Assembly (NCBI RefSeq): GCF_006542275.1 | Contig: NZ_CP041217.1 | Span: 2,465,501-2,529,500 of the forward strand | Reading direction: 5' to 3' | Origin: Saccharibacillus brassicae | Lineage (GTDB): Bacteria > Bacillota > Bacilli > Paenibacillales > Paenibacillaceae | Length of the DNA stretch: 64,000 bases | Shown here: positions 7,962-17,222 of the stretch, piece by piece | Numbering within the stretch: the stretch's first letter is position 1 | Layout: each line of letters starts with the position of its first letter | Program-made: the position numbers and the translations under genes | The notes under the pieces: model-generated | Told to the model about the DNA's origin: nothing | Databases searched by the model: none | What the model saw: the letters and a program-made list of their open reading frames with translations, nothing else

Positions 7962-8552
7962 TTACCGGGTTTCTCCGGCATTCTTCGTCACGGCGGCCAG
8001 GTAATCGGCGGCCGTGAGCAGCGGCTGTTTGTCCTGATTCGTCAGGCTGATGATCAGCGCGCCTTCCATCAGGGAGACGACCAGCAGCGCCGTCTCGTCC
8101 GCCCGCGCTTCGCTCATGCCGTCGACCACCAGATGTTTGGCGATGATCTTCTGCCAATCGGCGAACACGCCCTGGCAGGCGACGCGCAGACTTTGACTGA
8201 TGCAGGACGTCTCCACCGCGGCCCAGAAGCTGAACGGCAAAAATCCGGTAAAGCCGGACGCCTCCGTCTCGTACGCCATATCGTGCACGAACTGCTGGAT
8301 CCCGTCCGCCGTATTGTCGTGCGCAGCGAACGTGTCCTCGAACTTTTGCAAAATATGCTCATTCGTTTTCCGAATGCACACATGCGCCAGCTCTTCTTTG
8401 CCGTGCGGGAAATAATGATACAACGATCCTTTGGGCGTATGGCTTTCCTTGATGATCTGATTCAGCCCGGTCGCATGATAGCCTTGTGAAAAAAAGAGCC
8501 GTGCGGCGGTGTTGACAATCGACTCTTTGGCATTCGACTTTTCACCCAACAA
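7962..8552 (-). CDS. lmrA: TetR-family repressor, LmrA/YxaF-like
   Basis: The 196-residue protein has an N-terminal TetR helix-turn-helix (I-V-N-T-A-A-R-L-F-F-S-Q-G-Y-H-A-T-G-L-N-Q-I-I, then K-G-S-L-Y-H-Y-F-P-H-G-K) and a C-terminal domain like LmrA/YxaF, in which drug binding releases DNA. The start is a TTG; a second TTG follows directly and either could be used, after AGGAAG. It precedes the DHA2 efflux gene in one operon. A near-palindromic LmrA-type site overlaps the promoter just upstream, so autorepression is likely. Confidence 0.8.
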   Translation of the reverse strand: MLGEKSNAKESIVNTAARLFFSQGYHATGLNQIIKESHTPKGSLYHYFPHGKEELAHVCIRKTNEHILQKFEDTFAAHDNTADGIQQFVHDMAYETEASGFTGFLPFSFWAAVETSCISQSLRVACQGVFADWQKIIAKHLVVDGMSEARADETALLVVSLMEGALIISLTNQDKQPLLTAADYLAAVTKNAGETR

Positions 8553-8572
8553 AAGCCACTTCCTTCGGAATA

Positions 8573-8590
8573 ATTATACCAATCGGTCTA
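8573..8590 (-). promoter_or_regulatory. LmrA-type operator overlapping the -10 of the tetR-efflux operon
   Basis: On the minus strand TAGACC-GATT-GGTATA forms an inverted repeat with one mismatch and matches the TAGACC half site known for B. subtilis LmrA/YxaF. It overlaps a TATAAT (8573-8578). The -35 is weak. The leader would be about 15 bases. Confidence 0.6.
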
Positions 8591-8706
8591 CATACATTAT
8601 CCGTATTCGAAGGCACCTGTCAACGCTTTTATTTTTCTCGCAATTTGGTAACGCTCTCATTATAAGCAGGGTCGATTTCGCCGTTCTGAAGCCCTTTTTT
8701 TGGAAA

Positions 8707-8762
8707 ATAAAAAGAACCGCTTCCCGACAAATGAACGTGCTCATTTATCGGAAAACGGTTCT
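8707..8762 (-). terminator. Terminator of the ara operon
   Basis: AGAACCG at 8713 pairs with CGGTTCT at 8756, with further pairing between CCGA and TCGG inside, and a T-rich run follows on the minus strand. It lies about 95 bases beyond the araA stop. Confidence 0.7.
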
Positions 8763-8855
8763 GCCTTGTCGGACTCTGTCCGAGAACTTTTTATTAGGAA
8801 AGAGAACTTTTACGATGAAAAGGACTTCTTATTTCTTGTCAGGAGAGCAACGTCC

Positions 8856-10280
8856 TTACTTGATCACGACATACTCCAGATTCACGAGCTTCGCGTAAGT
8901 GACGATCTGATCGGTCGTCAGGTTGAGCGACACGACCGTGTGGTGGCCGCCGCCGTTCTCGATCCAGGCACGGACGCCGTCCTGGAAGTTCGGCTTCACG
9001 CTCCACAATACGCGGGCAACCGGCAGGTTCGGTGCCGGTTCCGTCGGCTCGAACGCGGTCACTTCGTTGATCAGCAGCTTGTAATGCGTGCCGAGATCCA
9101 CCATCGAGACGACGACGCCGTCGCCGGCTTTGCCGTCGAAGACGAGGCGGGCCGGATCTTCTTTGCCGCCGATTCCGAGCGGGGACACGACGACTTTCGG
9201 CTTGCTGCCGGCAAGGGAAGGGTCCACTTCGAGCATGTGGGACTGCAGGATCGCTTCCTGCCCGGCCGCCATCTCGTACGTGTAGTCTTCCATGAAGCCG
9301 GTGTTCTGATTGTGGCTCATGACTTTCATGAGGCGATCAAGCGCCGCCGTCTTCCAGTCGCCTTCGCCGGCAAAGCCGTAACCCTGCGCCATCAGCCGCT
9401 GCACGGCCAGGCCCGGAAGCTGCTTCATGCCGTGCAGGTCTTCGAAGTTCGACGTGAAGGCGTTATAGCCTTTCTCGTCCAGGAAGCGCTTGAGCGCGAT
9501 CTCGTAACCCGCTTGGACGCGCACGCTGGCTTCCCACGCTTCCTTGCTGTTGTCGCCGTATTCGAACTCGTACAGATCGGCGTATTCGGCCATCAATGCG
9601 TCGATTTCCTGCTCGCCAACGGCGTTCACGACTTCCACGAGATCGCCGATGCCGTAGTAATCCACGGTCCAGCCGAACTGGATCTGCGCTTCGACCTTGT
9701 CGCCTTCGGTTACGCCGACGTTGCGCATATTGTCGCCGAAGCGGGCTACGCGGATATTGAAGCTTTCGTTGTAAGCGACCGCGACGTCCATCCAGTCCGC
9801 GATCTGCTGCTGCACGGCCGGACGCTCCCAATAGCCGACGACGACTTTATTTTGCTTTTTGAGACGGGCATTGATAAAGCCGTATTCGCGGTCGCCGTGG
9901 GCCGCCTGGTTCAGGTTCATGAAGTCCATGTCGATCGTCGCCCACGGAATGCTCTCATTGTACTGGGTCGCCAGATGCAGCAGCGGCTTTTGCAGCTTTT
10001 GCGTGCCGCGGATCCACATTTTCGCAGGCGAGAACGTATGCATCCACGTAATGACGCCGGCGACTTCGTCGCGGTAGTTGATTTCCTGCATGAGCTGCGT
10101 GATCTTGTCCGCGGTCACGGCCAGATCCTGCAGCACGAGCGGATAAGGCAGCACGCCGCTCGCATTGAGCGCGTCCGTCATCTTCTGGGCGTGCGCTTTG
10201 ACTTCGCCCAACGCTTCTTCTCCGTACAAATGCTGCGACCCCACGACAAACCAAAACTGTTTTCCCGCTGTTCCCGTCAT
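8856..10280 (-). CDS. araA: L-arabinose isomerase
   Basis: The 474-residue protein converts L-arabinose to L-ribulose, the first step of the cytoplasmic arabinose pathway. It has the family opening F-W-F-V-V-G-S-Q-H-L-Y-G, then G-V-I-T-W-M-H-T-F-S-P-A-K-M-W-I, and N-E-S-I-P-W. Length is usual for the family. I prefer the ATG after AAAGAGGC to one 51 bases upstream, whose extra residues match nothing. It is the last gene of araB-araD-araA, 85 bases after araD, and should follow AraR control from the promoter before araB. Confidence 0.95.
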   Translation of the reverse strand: MTGTAGKQFWFVVGSQHLYGEEALGEVKAHAQKMTDALNASGVLPYPLVLQDLAVTADKITQLMQEINYRDEVAGVITWMHTFSPAKMWIRGTQKLQKPLLHLATQYNESIPWATIDMDFMNLNQAAHGDREYGFINARLKKQNKVVVGYWERPAVQQQIADWMDVAVAYNESFNIRVARFGDNMRNVGVTEGDKVEAQIQFGWTVDYYGIGDLVEVVNAVGEQEIDALMAEYADLYEFEYGDNSKEAWEASVRVQAGYEIALKRFLDEKGYNAFTSNFEDLHGMKQLPGLAVQRLMAQGYGFAGEGDWKTAALDRLMKVMSHNQNTGFMEDYTYEMAAGQEAILQSHMLEVDPSLAGSKPKVVVSPLGIGGKEDPARLVFDGKAGDGVVVSMVDLGTHYKLLINEVTAFEPTEPAPNLPVARVLWSVKPNFQDGVRAWIENGGGHHTVVSLNLTTDQIVTYAKLVNLEYVVIK

Positions 10281-10365
10281 CCCAATCAGCCTCTTTTCAT
10301 CGTTGAATTTTTTATGGTGCATTTTTATCATGGATTTTTATCGCGAAGTTTGTATCGTCAACCGA

Positions 10366-11061
10366 TCATTTCTGCCCGTAGTAGGCGTCTTTGCCGTGTT
10401 TGCGCAAATAATGCTTGTCCAGAATGCCCTGAGGCAGTTCTTTGGCAAAATGGTTCAGTTGGCGCGCGTACAGGTTCATCTTGCACACTTCTTCCAGCAC
10501 GACGCTGTTCACGACCGCCGACTTGACGTCTTTGCCCCAGGTGAACGGCGCGTGGCCTTGCAGCAGCACGGCCGGAATCGCCAGCACGTCGACGCCGAGC
10601 TTGTCGAACGTCTCGATGATGACGCGGCCCGTCTCCGCTTCGTACCCGCGGTCGATCTCTTCCTGGGTCAGGAAGCGCGCGCAGGGTACCGCTCCGTAGA
10701 ACGTGTCGGCATGCGTCGTGCCCATGACCGGAACGTCCAGCCCCGCCTGCGCCCAGATCGTCGCCCAGGTCGAATGCGTATGCACGATGCCGCCGATCTG
10801 CGGATAATGCTTGTACAAGACGGCGTGCGTCGCCGTATCGGACGAAGGTCTCATGTCGCCTTCGACCACGTTGCCGTCAAAATCGACCACGACCATATCG
10901 CTCGGCTTCATCGTCTCGTAGCTGACGCCGCTCGGCTTGATGACGAACAGATTGCTCTCACGGTCGACGGCGCTGGCGTTGCCCCACGTGAACTTGACGA
11001 GGCCGTGCTTCGGCAGCTCCAGATTCGCTTCGTAGACTTCTTGCTTCAGCTGTTCCAACAA
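10366..11061 (-). CDS. araD: L-ribulose-5-phosphate 4-epimerase
   Basis: The 231-residue class II aldolase-fold enzyme converts L-ribulose 5-phosphate to D-xylulose 5-phosphate. Family motifs are H-G-L-V-K-F-T-W-G-N-A-S, V-I-K-P-S-G-V-S-Y and the zinc-binding H-T-H-S-T-W, with G-T-T-H-A-D further on. The start is a TTG eight bases after GGGAGG, giving the usual M-L-E-Q-L-K-Q-E; a TTG two codons earlier is too near the ribosome site. It lies 17 bases after araB. Confidence 0.93.
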   Translation of the reverse strand: MLEQLKQEVYEANLELPKHGLVKFTWGNASAVDRESNLFVIKPSGVSYETMKPSDMVVVDFDGNVVEGDMRPSSDTATHAVLYKHYPQIGGIVHTHSTWATIWAQAGLDVPVMGTTHADTFYGAVPCARFLTQEEIDRGYEAETGRVIIETFDKLGVDVLAIPAVLLQGHAPFTWGKDVKSAVVNSVVLEEVCKMNLYARQLNHFAKELPQGILDKHYLRKHGKDAYYGQK

Positions 11062-11078
11062 GGTCAATTCCTCCCGTT

Positions 11079-12680
11079 CTAGTTAAGATGGTCGACAGCC
11101 GCCTGCTCGATAGCAAGTCCGGCCCGATAACGCTGGATAAACGTCCGGAAACCTTCAACATCCGATGCGTCCGGCGAGATTTCTTCGCCTTCGACGTCTT
11201 TGAACACTTTTTCACCCAGGAAATGCTCCAGGCTCTCGTCCGCTTCGCGGTCCGTCATGTAAGCCGCGAGCAGCGCCATGCCCCACGCTCCGCCTTCGCC
11301 GGCGGTCGACATGACCGAGATCGGCACGTTCAGCGCGGCGGCCAGCATCCGCTGGCCCACGACCGGCGTCTTGAACAAGCCGCCGTGGCCGAGCAGGCTG
11401 TCGATCGCGACCTGTTCGTTCTCGGTCAGGATGTCCATGCCGAGCTTGAGCGCCCCGAACGCCGTGAACAGATGCGTCCGCATGAAGTTCGCCAGCGTGA
11501 AGCTGCTTTCCGGCGAACGGACGAACAGCGGGCGTCCCTGCTCAAGCCCCGTGATGTTCTCGCCCGACAGATACCCGTAGCTCAGCAGGCCGCCTCCGTC
11601 GGGATCGGCTTCGAGCGCCTTGTTCAGCAGGACGCCGAACAATTTGCCGGAATCCGCTTCGAAGCCCATCGCCGCGGCAAACTCGCGGAACAATCCCATC
11701 CAGGCGTTGAGATCGCTGGAACAGTTGTTGGCATGCACCATGCCGACCGGACTGCCGTCCGGCGTCGTGACCATGTCGATCTCGGGATACAGCTTCGACA
11801 GTTCCCGCTCCAATACGATCATGGCGAACACCGACGTGCCGACCGACACGTTGCCCGTGCGCTTCTTCACGCTGTTCGTCGCCACCATGCCCGTGCCCGC
11901 GTCGCCTTCCGGCGGACAGAGCGCAATGCCGGGCTGCAGGTCGCCGTCCGGGTCGAGCAGCTTCGCGCCTTCCGCGGTCAGCGTGCCGGCTTGTTCGCCG
12001 GCACTCAGCACCTGCGGCAGTACGTGCGAGAGCGTCCACGGATACCCTTTGCCCGCGATCAACGCGTCGAACTGTCCCACCATCGCCGGATGGTACGCAT
12101 GGCTCGACTCTTCGATCGGGAAGAGGCCGGAAGCGTCGCCGATCCCGATCTTCTTCTCGCCCGTCAGCAGCCAGTGGATATAGCCGGCGAGCGTCGTCAC
12201 GAAGTCGATGCTTGGCACATGCTCTTCCCCGCCGAGGATCGCCTGGTACAGATGGGCGATGCTCCAGCGTTCCGGGATATTGAATTGGAACAGCTCCGTC
12301 AGCTCGCACGCCGCCTCGCCCGTAGTGGCGTTGCGCCACGTCCGGAACGGCACCAGCAGCTCGCCTGCACGGTCGAACGCCATGTACCCGTGCATCATGG
12401 CCGAGAATCCGATCCCGCCGACCGTAGTCAGCTTCACGCCGTAGCGCTGCTGCACGTCCTGCTTCATCTCGCGGTAAGCGGCCTGCAGCCCTCCGAGAAT
12501 CTCGCTTTGGTCGTACGTCCAATACCCGTCCTTGAGCCGGTTCTCCCATTCGTAACTTCCCGAAGCGATCGTCTCGAACGTCGAATCGATCAGCACCGCC
12601 TTGATCCGGGTCGATCCGAATTCGATGCCGAGCGAAGTGCGGCCGCCGGCGATCGCTTCCTGTACGTTGACTTGGTTCAT
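11079..12680 (-). CDS. araB: Ribulokinase, FGGY family
   Basis: The 533-residue kinase phosphorylates L-ribulose. The N-terminus has [14 protein letters not shown], the phosphate-1 motif of the FGGY/actin fold, and later G-N-V-S-V-G-T-S-V and G-E-G-G-A-W-G. The Firmicute AraB layout and first position in the ara operon support the assignment over xylulokinase. The chosen ATG gives M-N-Q-V-N; GAGGGG is 12 bases upstream, a slightly long spacing. The promoter and two AraR boxes lie 80-155 bases upstream. Confidence 0.9.
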   Translation of the reverse strand: MNQVNVQEAIAGGRTSLGIEFGSTRIKAVLIDSTFETIASGSYEWENRLKDGYWTYDQSEILGGLQAAYREMKQDVQQRYGVKLTTVGGIGFSAMMHGYMAFDRAGELLVPFRTWRNATTGEAACELTELFQFNIPERWSIAHLYQAILGGEEHVPSIDFVTTLAGYIHWLLTGEKKIGIGDASGLFPIEESSHAYHPAMVGQFDALIAGKGYPWTLSHVLPQVLSAGEQAGTLTAEGAKLLDPDGDLQPGIALCPPEGDAGTGMVATNSVKKRTGNVSVGTSVFAMIVLERELSKLYPEIDMVTTPDGSPVGMVHANNCSSDLNAWMGLFREFAAAMGFEADSGKLFGVLLNKALEADPDGGGLLSYGYLSGENITGLEQGRPLFVRSPESSFTLANFMRTHLFTAFGALKLGMDILTENEQVAIDSLLGHGGLFKTPVVGQRMLAAALNVPISVMSTAGEGGAWGMALLAAYMTDREADESLEHFLGEKVFKDVEGEEISPDASDVEGFRTFIQRYRAGLAIEQAAVDHLN

Positions 12681-12761
12681 GATGACAACTGTCCCCTCTC
12701 CTGTTCCTGCTGGGCCTACGGTAGGTGATCCAAAAGTATGCGGTTTCAAAATGATACTTCC

Positions 12762-12791
12762 AGTATATTTTCTTGTACGTACATCTGTCAA
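12762..12791 (-). promoter_or_regulatory. SigA promoter of araBDA
   Basis: The minus strand has TTGACA (12786-12791) and TATACT (12762-12767) with an 18-base spacer. The proximal AraR box lies inside the spacer. The leader to araB is about 75 bases. Confidence 0.85.
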
Positions 12792-12835
12792 TATTCTCTC
12801 TTTCACTTTCAAAAAAAAGATATTTGTACGTACAT
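12773..12835. promoter_or_regulatory. Two AraR operator boxes
   Basis: TGTACGTACA occurs at 12774-12783 and 12825-12834, both within longer matches to the AraR consensus ATTTGTACGTACAAAT. The centres are 51 bases apart, close to five helical turns, which suits cooperative binding and looping. One box lies between -35 and -10 and the other upstream. The araR gene itself is not in this window. Confidence 0.88.
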
Positions 12836-12904
12836 GTCATGGTTGGCTGATCTGTATGCCGCGGCTGCGCTCGATCCCCTGCCCTGCCTGAATTTCCGCA
12901 GCCG

Positions 12905-12939
12905 AAAAGACACCGAAGATTTACTCTTCGGTGTCTTTT
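12905..12939. terminator. Terminator after the ABC-F gene
   Basis: AAAAGACACCGAAGA pairs perfectly with TCTTCGGTGTCTTTT around a five-base loop. It works in both directions and lies 60 bases beyond the ABC-F stop, just upstream of the ara control region. Confidence 0.9.
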
Positions 12940-12998
12940 CGCGTTGTGCCTATAACGAACTTCTTTTACGCCGGGAACTCTTTTACCATGCCAATCGC

Positions 12999-14738
12999 TT
13001 ACAGCTGCTTGATCAACTGTTCCAGTTCGTCGACCCACTTTTTGGCCAGCTCGAAGTTTTTGTCTTTTAACGCAAGCTCGACTTTCAGCTCGACAGCTTT
13101 CTTGTTCTGCTCCGCTTCCAGATAGCCGCGATCGAAGTGACGGTTGTAGATCATCTGTCTGAACTTGCGCATGCTCATCTTGCGGACCGTCTTGTTGTCG
13201 ATGATCAGCACGTAATCCATGCCGTTGACGACCGAATAGAAATCGTGGGAGATCATGAGGATCGCGCCTTTGTAGTCCTGAATGGCCTGATCCAGCGCGA
13301 TCTGCGAATAGAGGTCCAGATGGCTCGTCGGTTCGTCCAGCAGCAGCAGATTGGCCCCGCTGCCTGCGGCTTTCGCCAACTGGAGCATGTTTTTCTCCCC
13401 GCCGGACAGCGATTGTATCTTCTGTTCCAGAATCTCGCCTTCGAAGCCGTATTGAAGCAGATGTGCCCGGATCTCGTCGTACGTCTTGAAGCCGGCGTCG
13501 ATAAATTCGTTCAGAATCGTATTGGAATCCTGAAGCGTCTCGCCCTGCAGCTGGGAGAGGTACGCCGGCCGGGCCTCGTCGCTGACCTGGATCGCCGGAT
13601 GCGTGCCGCGGAAAATATCGCGCAGCAGCGTCGTCTTCCCGGTGCCGTTCGGCCCGATCAGGGCGATTTTGTCCGTCGATTTGATCTCGAAAGTCACGTG
13701 TTCGAGCAGCAGCTCGTCAAAAGAAACGCTGTAGTCCTCAACGTTGACCAGTACCGTCTCTTCCGGCGCCTCGTCCATGCCCAAGCGGATATTCGGCTGC
13801 TTGATGTCGACGAACGGCTCCTTGATACGGCGCGCTTCCAGTCTCTCCTGGAACCGCACCCGCGCTTTGAGCGCCCGGCCGCGCGAAGCTTCCGAATTGT
13901 ACGTCGCGATCTCGCGCAGATTGTCGATAATGCCGTCGTAGCGCGCGATCTCTTCGGCTTCCGCCACCGTGATCTCCTGCAGCTCGATTTTCGTCTGAAG
14001 CAGGTAGAAGTTGTAATCGATATAACGTCCGTCGAACTCCTGCAGTTCCGTATTTTCGAGGTGGATGATCTTGTTGAAGCAGTGGTTGAGCAGATAGCGG
14101 TTGTGCGTCACGACGAGCAGCATGCCTTTGTGCGCGTTGATCAGCTTCTTGAGCGCATTGAGGTTCTCGAAGTCCAGAAAGACGTCCGGTTCGTCCATGA
14201 TCAGCAGGTCCGGACGCAGCAGCATTTGCTTCATGACCTGCACGAGCTTGAACTCGCCGCCGCTCAGAGCGGATACGTCCGCATCCCGGAGCTTGATCAG
14301 GTTGGCCAGGTTCAGCTGCTTGTTGATCGTATTCTCGTAATTGTCCCCGTCCATCGCTTCAAAAGCGTCCAAAGCCGACTGGGACTTCTCCATCAGCGCA
14401 TCCAGATCCGACGACGTCGCCATCTCCGCATAGATCGCCGTGATTTCGTCCTGCACCTGGATGAACTCTTCGCCGATATATTCGAACACGGTCATCGGCC
14501 GGCTGTTGTCCACCTGCGAGAACTGGCTCACATGTCCGATCGTGAAGCCCGGCTCGATCTCAAGCTTGCCTTCGAACAAATACCGCTCCGGGTCCATCAG
14601 GATGTCGATCAACGTGCTTTTGCCGCTGCCGCTCGTCCCGATAAACGCGCAGTGCTGGCCTTCTTCGAGCGTGAACGAGATGTTGCTGTACAGTTCTTTT
14701 TGCGGAAAAGAGAACGATAGGTTTTCAACTTTTATCAT
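12999..14738 (-). CDS. ABC-F family ATP-binding protein
   Basis: The 579-residue protein has two ATPase cassettes and no membrane segments. Walker A motifs are G-T-S-G-S-G-K-S-T and G-P-N-G-T-G-K-T-T, signatures A-L-S-G-G-E and S-L-S-G-G-E, and Walker B L-L-I-M-D-E-P-D and L-L-L-L-D-E-P-T. A charged linker joins the cassettes and the C-terminus is a lysine-glutamate coiled coil. ABC-F proteins act on ribosomes as translation factors or antibiotic-resistance factors; the subfamily cannot be fixed by eye. The start follows AAAGGT. A 66-bp fragment of a related gene lies at 17223-17288. Confidence 0.85.
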   Translation of the reverse strand: MIKVENLSFSFPQKELYSNISFTLEEGQHCAFIGTSGSGKSTLIDILMDPERYLFEGKLEIEPGFTIGHVSQFSQVDNSRPMTVFEYIGEEFIQVQDEITAIYAEMATSSDLDALMEKSQSALDAFEAMDGDNYENTINKQLNLANLIKLRDADVSALSGGEFKLVQVMKQMLLRPDLLIMDEPDVFLDFENLNALKKLINAHKGMLLVVTHNRYLLNHCFNKIIHLENTELQEFDGRYIDYNFYLLQTKIELQEITVAEAEEIARYDGIIDNLREIATYNSEASRGRALKARVRFQERLEARRIKEPFVDIKQPNIRLGMDEAPEETVLVNVEDYSVSFDELLLEHVTFEIKSTDKIALIGPNGTGKTTLLRDIFRGTHPAIQVSDEARPAYLSQLQGETLQDSNTILNEFIDAGFKTYDEIRAHLLQYGFEGEILEQKIQSLSGGEKNMLQLAKAAGSGANLLLLDEPTSHLDLYSQIALDQAIQDYKGAILMISHDFYSVVNGMDYVLIIDNKTVRKMSMRKFRQMIYNRHFDRGYLEAEQNKKAVELKVELALKDKNFELAKKWVDELEQLIKQL

Positions 14739-14927
14739 AGTGTTACCTTTCTTGATAGCTAAAGTGGTCATAATTTTTGAGGAGTCAGGGAAGTGCGTTG
14801 TTGCCGCGTTTACCACTCTTCAGAGTACCACTGATTGGGAGGAAGTACAATTGGTTTGTGGAGAAGAGAATTCGGAATGGAGCGTTCGGCGCGTGCACAG
14901 GACGGTACAACCCGGCTGTACAAACTG

Positions 14928-14936
14928 TGCTATAAT
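14928..14936 (+). promoter_or_regulatory. Extended -10 promoter element before the YitT-like gene
   Basis: TGCTATAAT is an extended -10 site, 63 bases before the start codon. No good -35 lies 17 bases upstream. Confidence 0.5.
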
Positions 14937-14999
14937 GACGGCGTCGTTTGCGCGAGGAAGCATGACCCTGCACGACAATCTGACTTTAGGACGGTTCAT

Positions 15000-15668
15000 A
15001 TGAAAAGCTTTTTGAATACGCTGGCAGAGCCAAGACGGTTAATGATTATGTTGGTTGGCAATATTTTTTTGGGTATGGGAATTAGCATTTTCAAACTGTC
15101 CGGCTTGGGGAACGATCCTTTTAGCGGTATGGTGATGGCCCTTGCGGATACGAGCGGGATCGAGTATGCCCGATTTCTGATCCTGCTCAACCTGTCTTTG
15201 TTCGTAATCCAGCTGATCGCGGGACGACGGTTTATCGGAATCGGCACCGTGGTCAACGCCGTATTTCTGGGCTACATCGTTACGTTTTTCTATAACATCT
15301 GGATCGACCTGCCCGGCGAACCCCAACTGCTGTGGCAGCGCGTAATTACGGTAGCGGTTGGCGTCGTCATCTGCAGTTTCGGCGTATCCCTGTATCAGAC
15401 GTCCAACGTCGGCATCGCGCCTTACGATTGTCTGTCGCTGATCATGAGAGATCGCTTCCCGCGAGTCGGCTATTTCTGGCATCGCATGTTCACGGACGCT
15501 CTCTGCGCGCTGATCTGCTTCCTGTTCGGAGGCATCATCGGGCTGGGGACGCTGGTGTGCATGTTCGGACTCGGACCGATCATTCATTTTTTCAATGTGC
15601 ATTTTACGGAAAAGATACGGGGTGACCGACGTAAAAGCGGCAAGTCAGTAAAAATGCGGACGGAGTGA
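15000..15668 (+). CDS. YitT/YczE-family integral membrane protein
   Basis: The 222-residue protein has five or six hydrophobic segments. It opens with a basic segment (A-E-P-R-R-L), then L-V-G-N-I-F-L-G-M-G-I-S-I-F and G-L-G-N-D-P-F-S-G, the family hallmark. A later N-V-G-I-A-P-Y-D-C and a lysine/arginine-rich tail also fit. The role is unknown; YczE in Bacillus affects surfactin synthesis, and other members are suspected transporters. AGGACGG precedes the ATG. It stands alone, divergent from the ABC-F gene. Confidence 0.8.
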   Translation: MKSFLNTLAEPRRLMIMLVGNIFLGMGISIFKLSGLGNDPFSGMVMALADTSGIEYARFLILLNLSLFVIQLIAGRRFIGIGTVVNAVFLGYIVTFFYNIWIDLPGEPQLLWQRVITVAVGVVICSFGVSLYQTSNVGIAPYDCLSLIMRDRFPRVGYFWHRMFTDALCALICFLFGGIIGLGTLVCMFGLGPIIHFFNVHFTEKIRGDRRKSGKSVKMRTE

Positions 15669-15774
15669 AGGGATGTCGGCGACAAGAGGATGCCCGGCAT
15701 CCCCGCTCTGCATCAGAACTTGCTGCAATCCGTCCGGCCCTTTGTCGAAGGGAGGGTCGCTGCGGATGATCCGG

Positions 15775-16176
15775 TTATCGGTCTTTGAACCGTTCGATCG
15801 CGGCCTCGCTGACCGGCTCGAACAGATTAATCAGATTGCCGTCCGGATCGCGCAGCAGCATCGACCGGTTCCCCCACGGCATGGTCGTCGGTTCCTGCAC
15901 CCATTGGCCGACCCACGGCTTGAGCCGCGCATACTCCGCTTCGATATCTTCTACACGAAGCTCGATGATCACCGTGCGATTGGAGGCTGCCACCGCGGAA
16001 TCCGCTCCGAAGAGCTGCGCGGTCTGAGAGTGACCGATAGCGAGTGTGCCCGAAGGCATAACGATTTCGGCAAATACGGGCGCAGGCCGCTCGGCCGCGA
16101 TTCCCGTGACTTTTTCGTAAAACTCGGCCAGACCGTCTACATCGTCCGTGATGATGCGTACAGATGCGAAATTCAT
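15775..16176 (-). CDS. VOC-fold (glyoxalase/bleomycin-resistance-like) protein
   Basis: The 133-residue protein has two beta-alpha-beta modules: F-A-S-V-R-I-I-T-D-D-V-D-G-L-A-E-F-Y at the start, and W-G-N-R-S-M-L-L-R-D-P-D-G-N-L-I-N-L-F-E-P at the end. Several metal-ligand positions appear conserved (H/E pattern), so metal binding is plausible, but the substrate is unknown. The ATG has AGGATG seven bases upstream; a TTG two codons earlier is possible. It stands alone with a terminator-bearing spacer on its upstream side. Confidence 0.75.
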   Translation of the reverse strand: MNFASVRIITDDVDGLAEFYEKVTGIAAERPAPVFAEIVMPSGTLAIGHSQTAQLFGADSAVAASNRTVIIELRVEDIEAEYARLKPWVGQWVQEPTTMPWGNRSMLLRDPDGNLINLFEPVSEAAIERFKDR

Positions 16177-16283
16177 AAACAATCATCCTTTCTGCGATTT
16201 GCGTATAAGTTCGGCTGTTTGGCACAACCGTGGCACACTCTGTTTTATCGATGAGTGAGGCGTGAACAGGTTCAATCATAAAC

Positions 16284-16318
16284 AAACGCTACTGACAACA
16301 TAATGTCAGTAGCGTTTT
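16284..16318. terminator. Bidirectional terminator between HxlR and VOC genes
   Basis: AAACGCTACTGAC pairs with GTCAGTAGCGTTT around an eight-base loop, with A- and T-rich flanks. It follows the HxlR stop on the minus strand. Confidence 0.85.
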
Positions 16319-16338
16319 GAGGTTTTTGGATTTTTTGC

Positions 16339-16707
16339 TTACAAGAACAGAAAGGGCTCAGTGTCTTCAGGCTGTCGATTCTGCACGCCCCATTCGCACA
16401 GCTGTTCCAGTACCGGCAGCAGCGTCTGTCCTTTCGGCATCAACGAATACTCCACTTTGGGCGGAACCTGCGGATACTCTTTGCGCTGCACCAGCCCATC
16501 CGCTTCCAATTCTTTGAGCTGCGCACTGAGCACTTTGTAAGTGACCGACCCGAGCTGCCGCTGCATCTCGTTGAAACGAACCGGCTGATTGGCTGCCAAC
16601 AGGTACAGAATCGCCATCTTCCACTTCCCGCCGATCACGGACATCGTATAGCCGAACGGCGTGTCCCCGATGACCGTCTCCTTCCCTTTCAAGTCGGATA
16701 TGCTCAT
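16339..16707 (-). CDS. HxlR-family winged-helix regulator
   Basis: The 122-residue protein shows the HxlR pattern: I-G-G-K-W-K-M-A-I-L-Y-L-L, then R-F-N-E-M-Q-R-Q-L-G, V-L-S-A-Q-L-K-E-L-E-A-D-G-L-V and Y-P-Q-V-P-P-K-V-E-Y-S-L. The cysteine of redox-sensing HypR-like members is not at the N-terminus; the only cysteine is near the C-terminus (Q-L-C-E-W). The gene is divergent from ridA across 106 bases that hold an inverted repeat, the likely operator for both. Confidence 0.85.
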   Translation of the reverse strand: MSISDLKGKETVIGDTPFGYTMSVIGGKWKMAILYLLAANQPVRFNEMQRQLGSVTYKVLSAQLKELEADGLVQRKEYPQVPPKVEYSLMPKGQTLLPVLEQLCEWGVQNRQPEDTEPFLFL

Positions 16708-16726
16708 GCTTGCACTACCCTTTCTG

Positions 16727-16755
16727 ATAGTACCCTACTTATTTGTGCGTACTAT
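16727..16755. promoter_or_regulatory. Inverted repeat between hxlR and ridA, likely HxlR operator
   Basis: ATAGTAC (16727-16733) and GTACTAT (16749-16755) form a perfect 7-bp inverted repeat with a 15-base gap. It sits about 20 bases upstream of TATACT (16776-16781) of ridA and overlaps the TACTAT sequence of the minus-strand promoter. Confidence 0.55.
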
Positions 16756-16813
16756 TGTTTGATTTTCGCCCAGTTTATACTAGCCTTACTTTCAAGTAAA
16801 GGGGCGCACAACA

Positions 16814-17200
16814 ATGACAACTATTCAAACGTACAACCATACTCTCTGGGATCACGGGATTTCCCAGGGCTACCGCGCAGGCAACACGCTGTACATCTCC
16901 GGACAGTTCGCGCATAATGCGGCAGGCGAATTTGTCGGAGCGGGCGATATTCAAGCCCAGATGCGGCAGACGCTGGAGAACCTGGATACGGTATTGCAGG
17001 AGTTTGGGGCAACCAAATCCAACCTGGCTTATGTCGAAATCTATCTGACTCATGCGCAGGAACATGGAGAACGCGCGATCGAGATGTTCAAAGCATACAT
17101 CGCGGACCATCGTCCGGCAGGAAGCATGATCGGCGTAACGTATCTGGCACTTCCGGAGCAGTGGGTGGAAGTAAGCGCAGTTGCACATATCGATCAGTAA
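16814..17200 (+). CDS. RidA/YjgF/UK114-family protein
   Basis: The 128-residue protein has the RidA layout: A-G-N-T-L-Y-I-S-G-Q, then Q-M-R-Q-T-L-E-N-L-D-T-V-L, Y-V-E-I-Y-L-T-H and a C-terminal G-V-T-Y-L-A-L-P-E-Q-W-V-E-V. True RidA enzymes hydrolyse reactive enamines; their key arginine, in an R-x-A/x-V context, is not seen here, where the matching stretch reads S-M-I-G-V-T-Y. Deaminase activity is thus uncertain and this may be another RidA subfamily. It is divergently controlled with the HxlR gene. AAAGGGG lies before the ATG. Confidence 0.8.
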   Translation: MTTIQTYNHTLWDHGISQGYRAGNTLYISGQFAHNAAGEFVGAGDIQAQMRQTLENLDTVLQEFGATKSNLAYVEIYLTHAQEHGERAIEMFKAYIADHRPAGSMIGVTYLALPEQWVEVSAVAHIDQ

Positions 17201-17222
17201 AAAGGCTTGTTCCGATGAAGGA

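Noticed and set aside
8856-8900. Catabolite-responsive element near araA
   Set aside because: No convincing cre match in the operon's control region on reading; an araB-internal one cannot be excluded.
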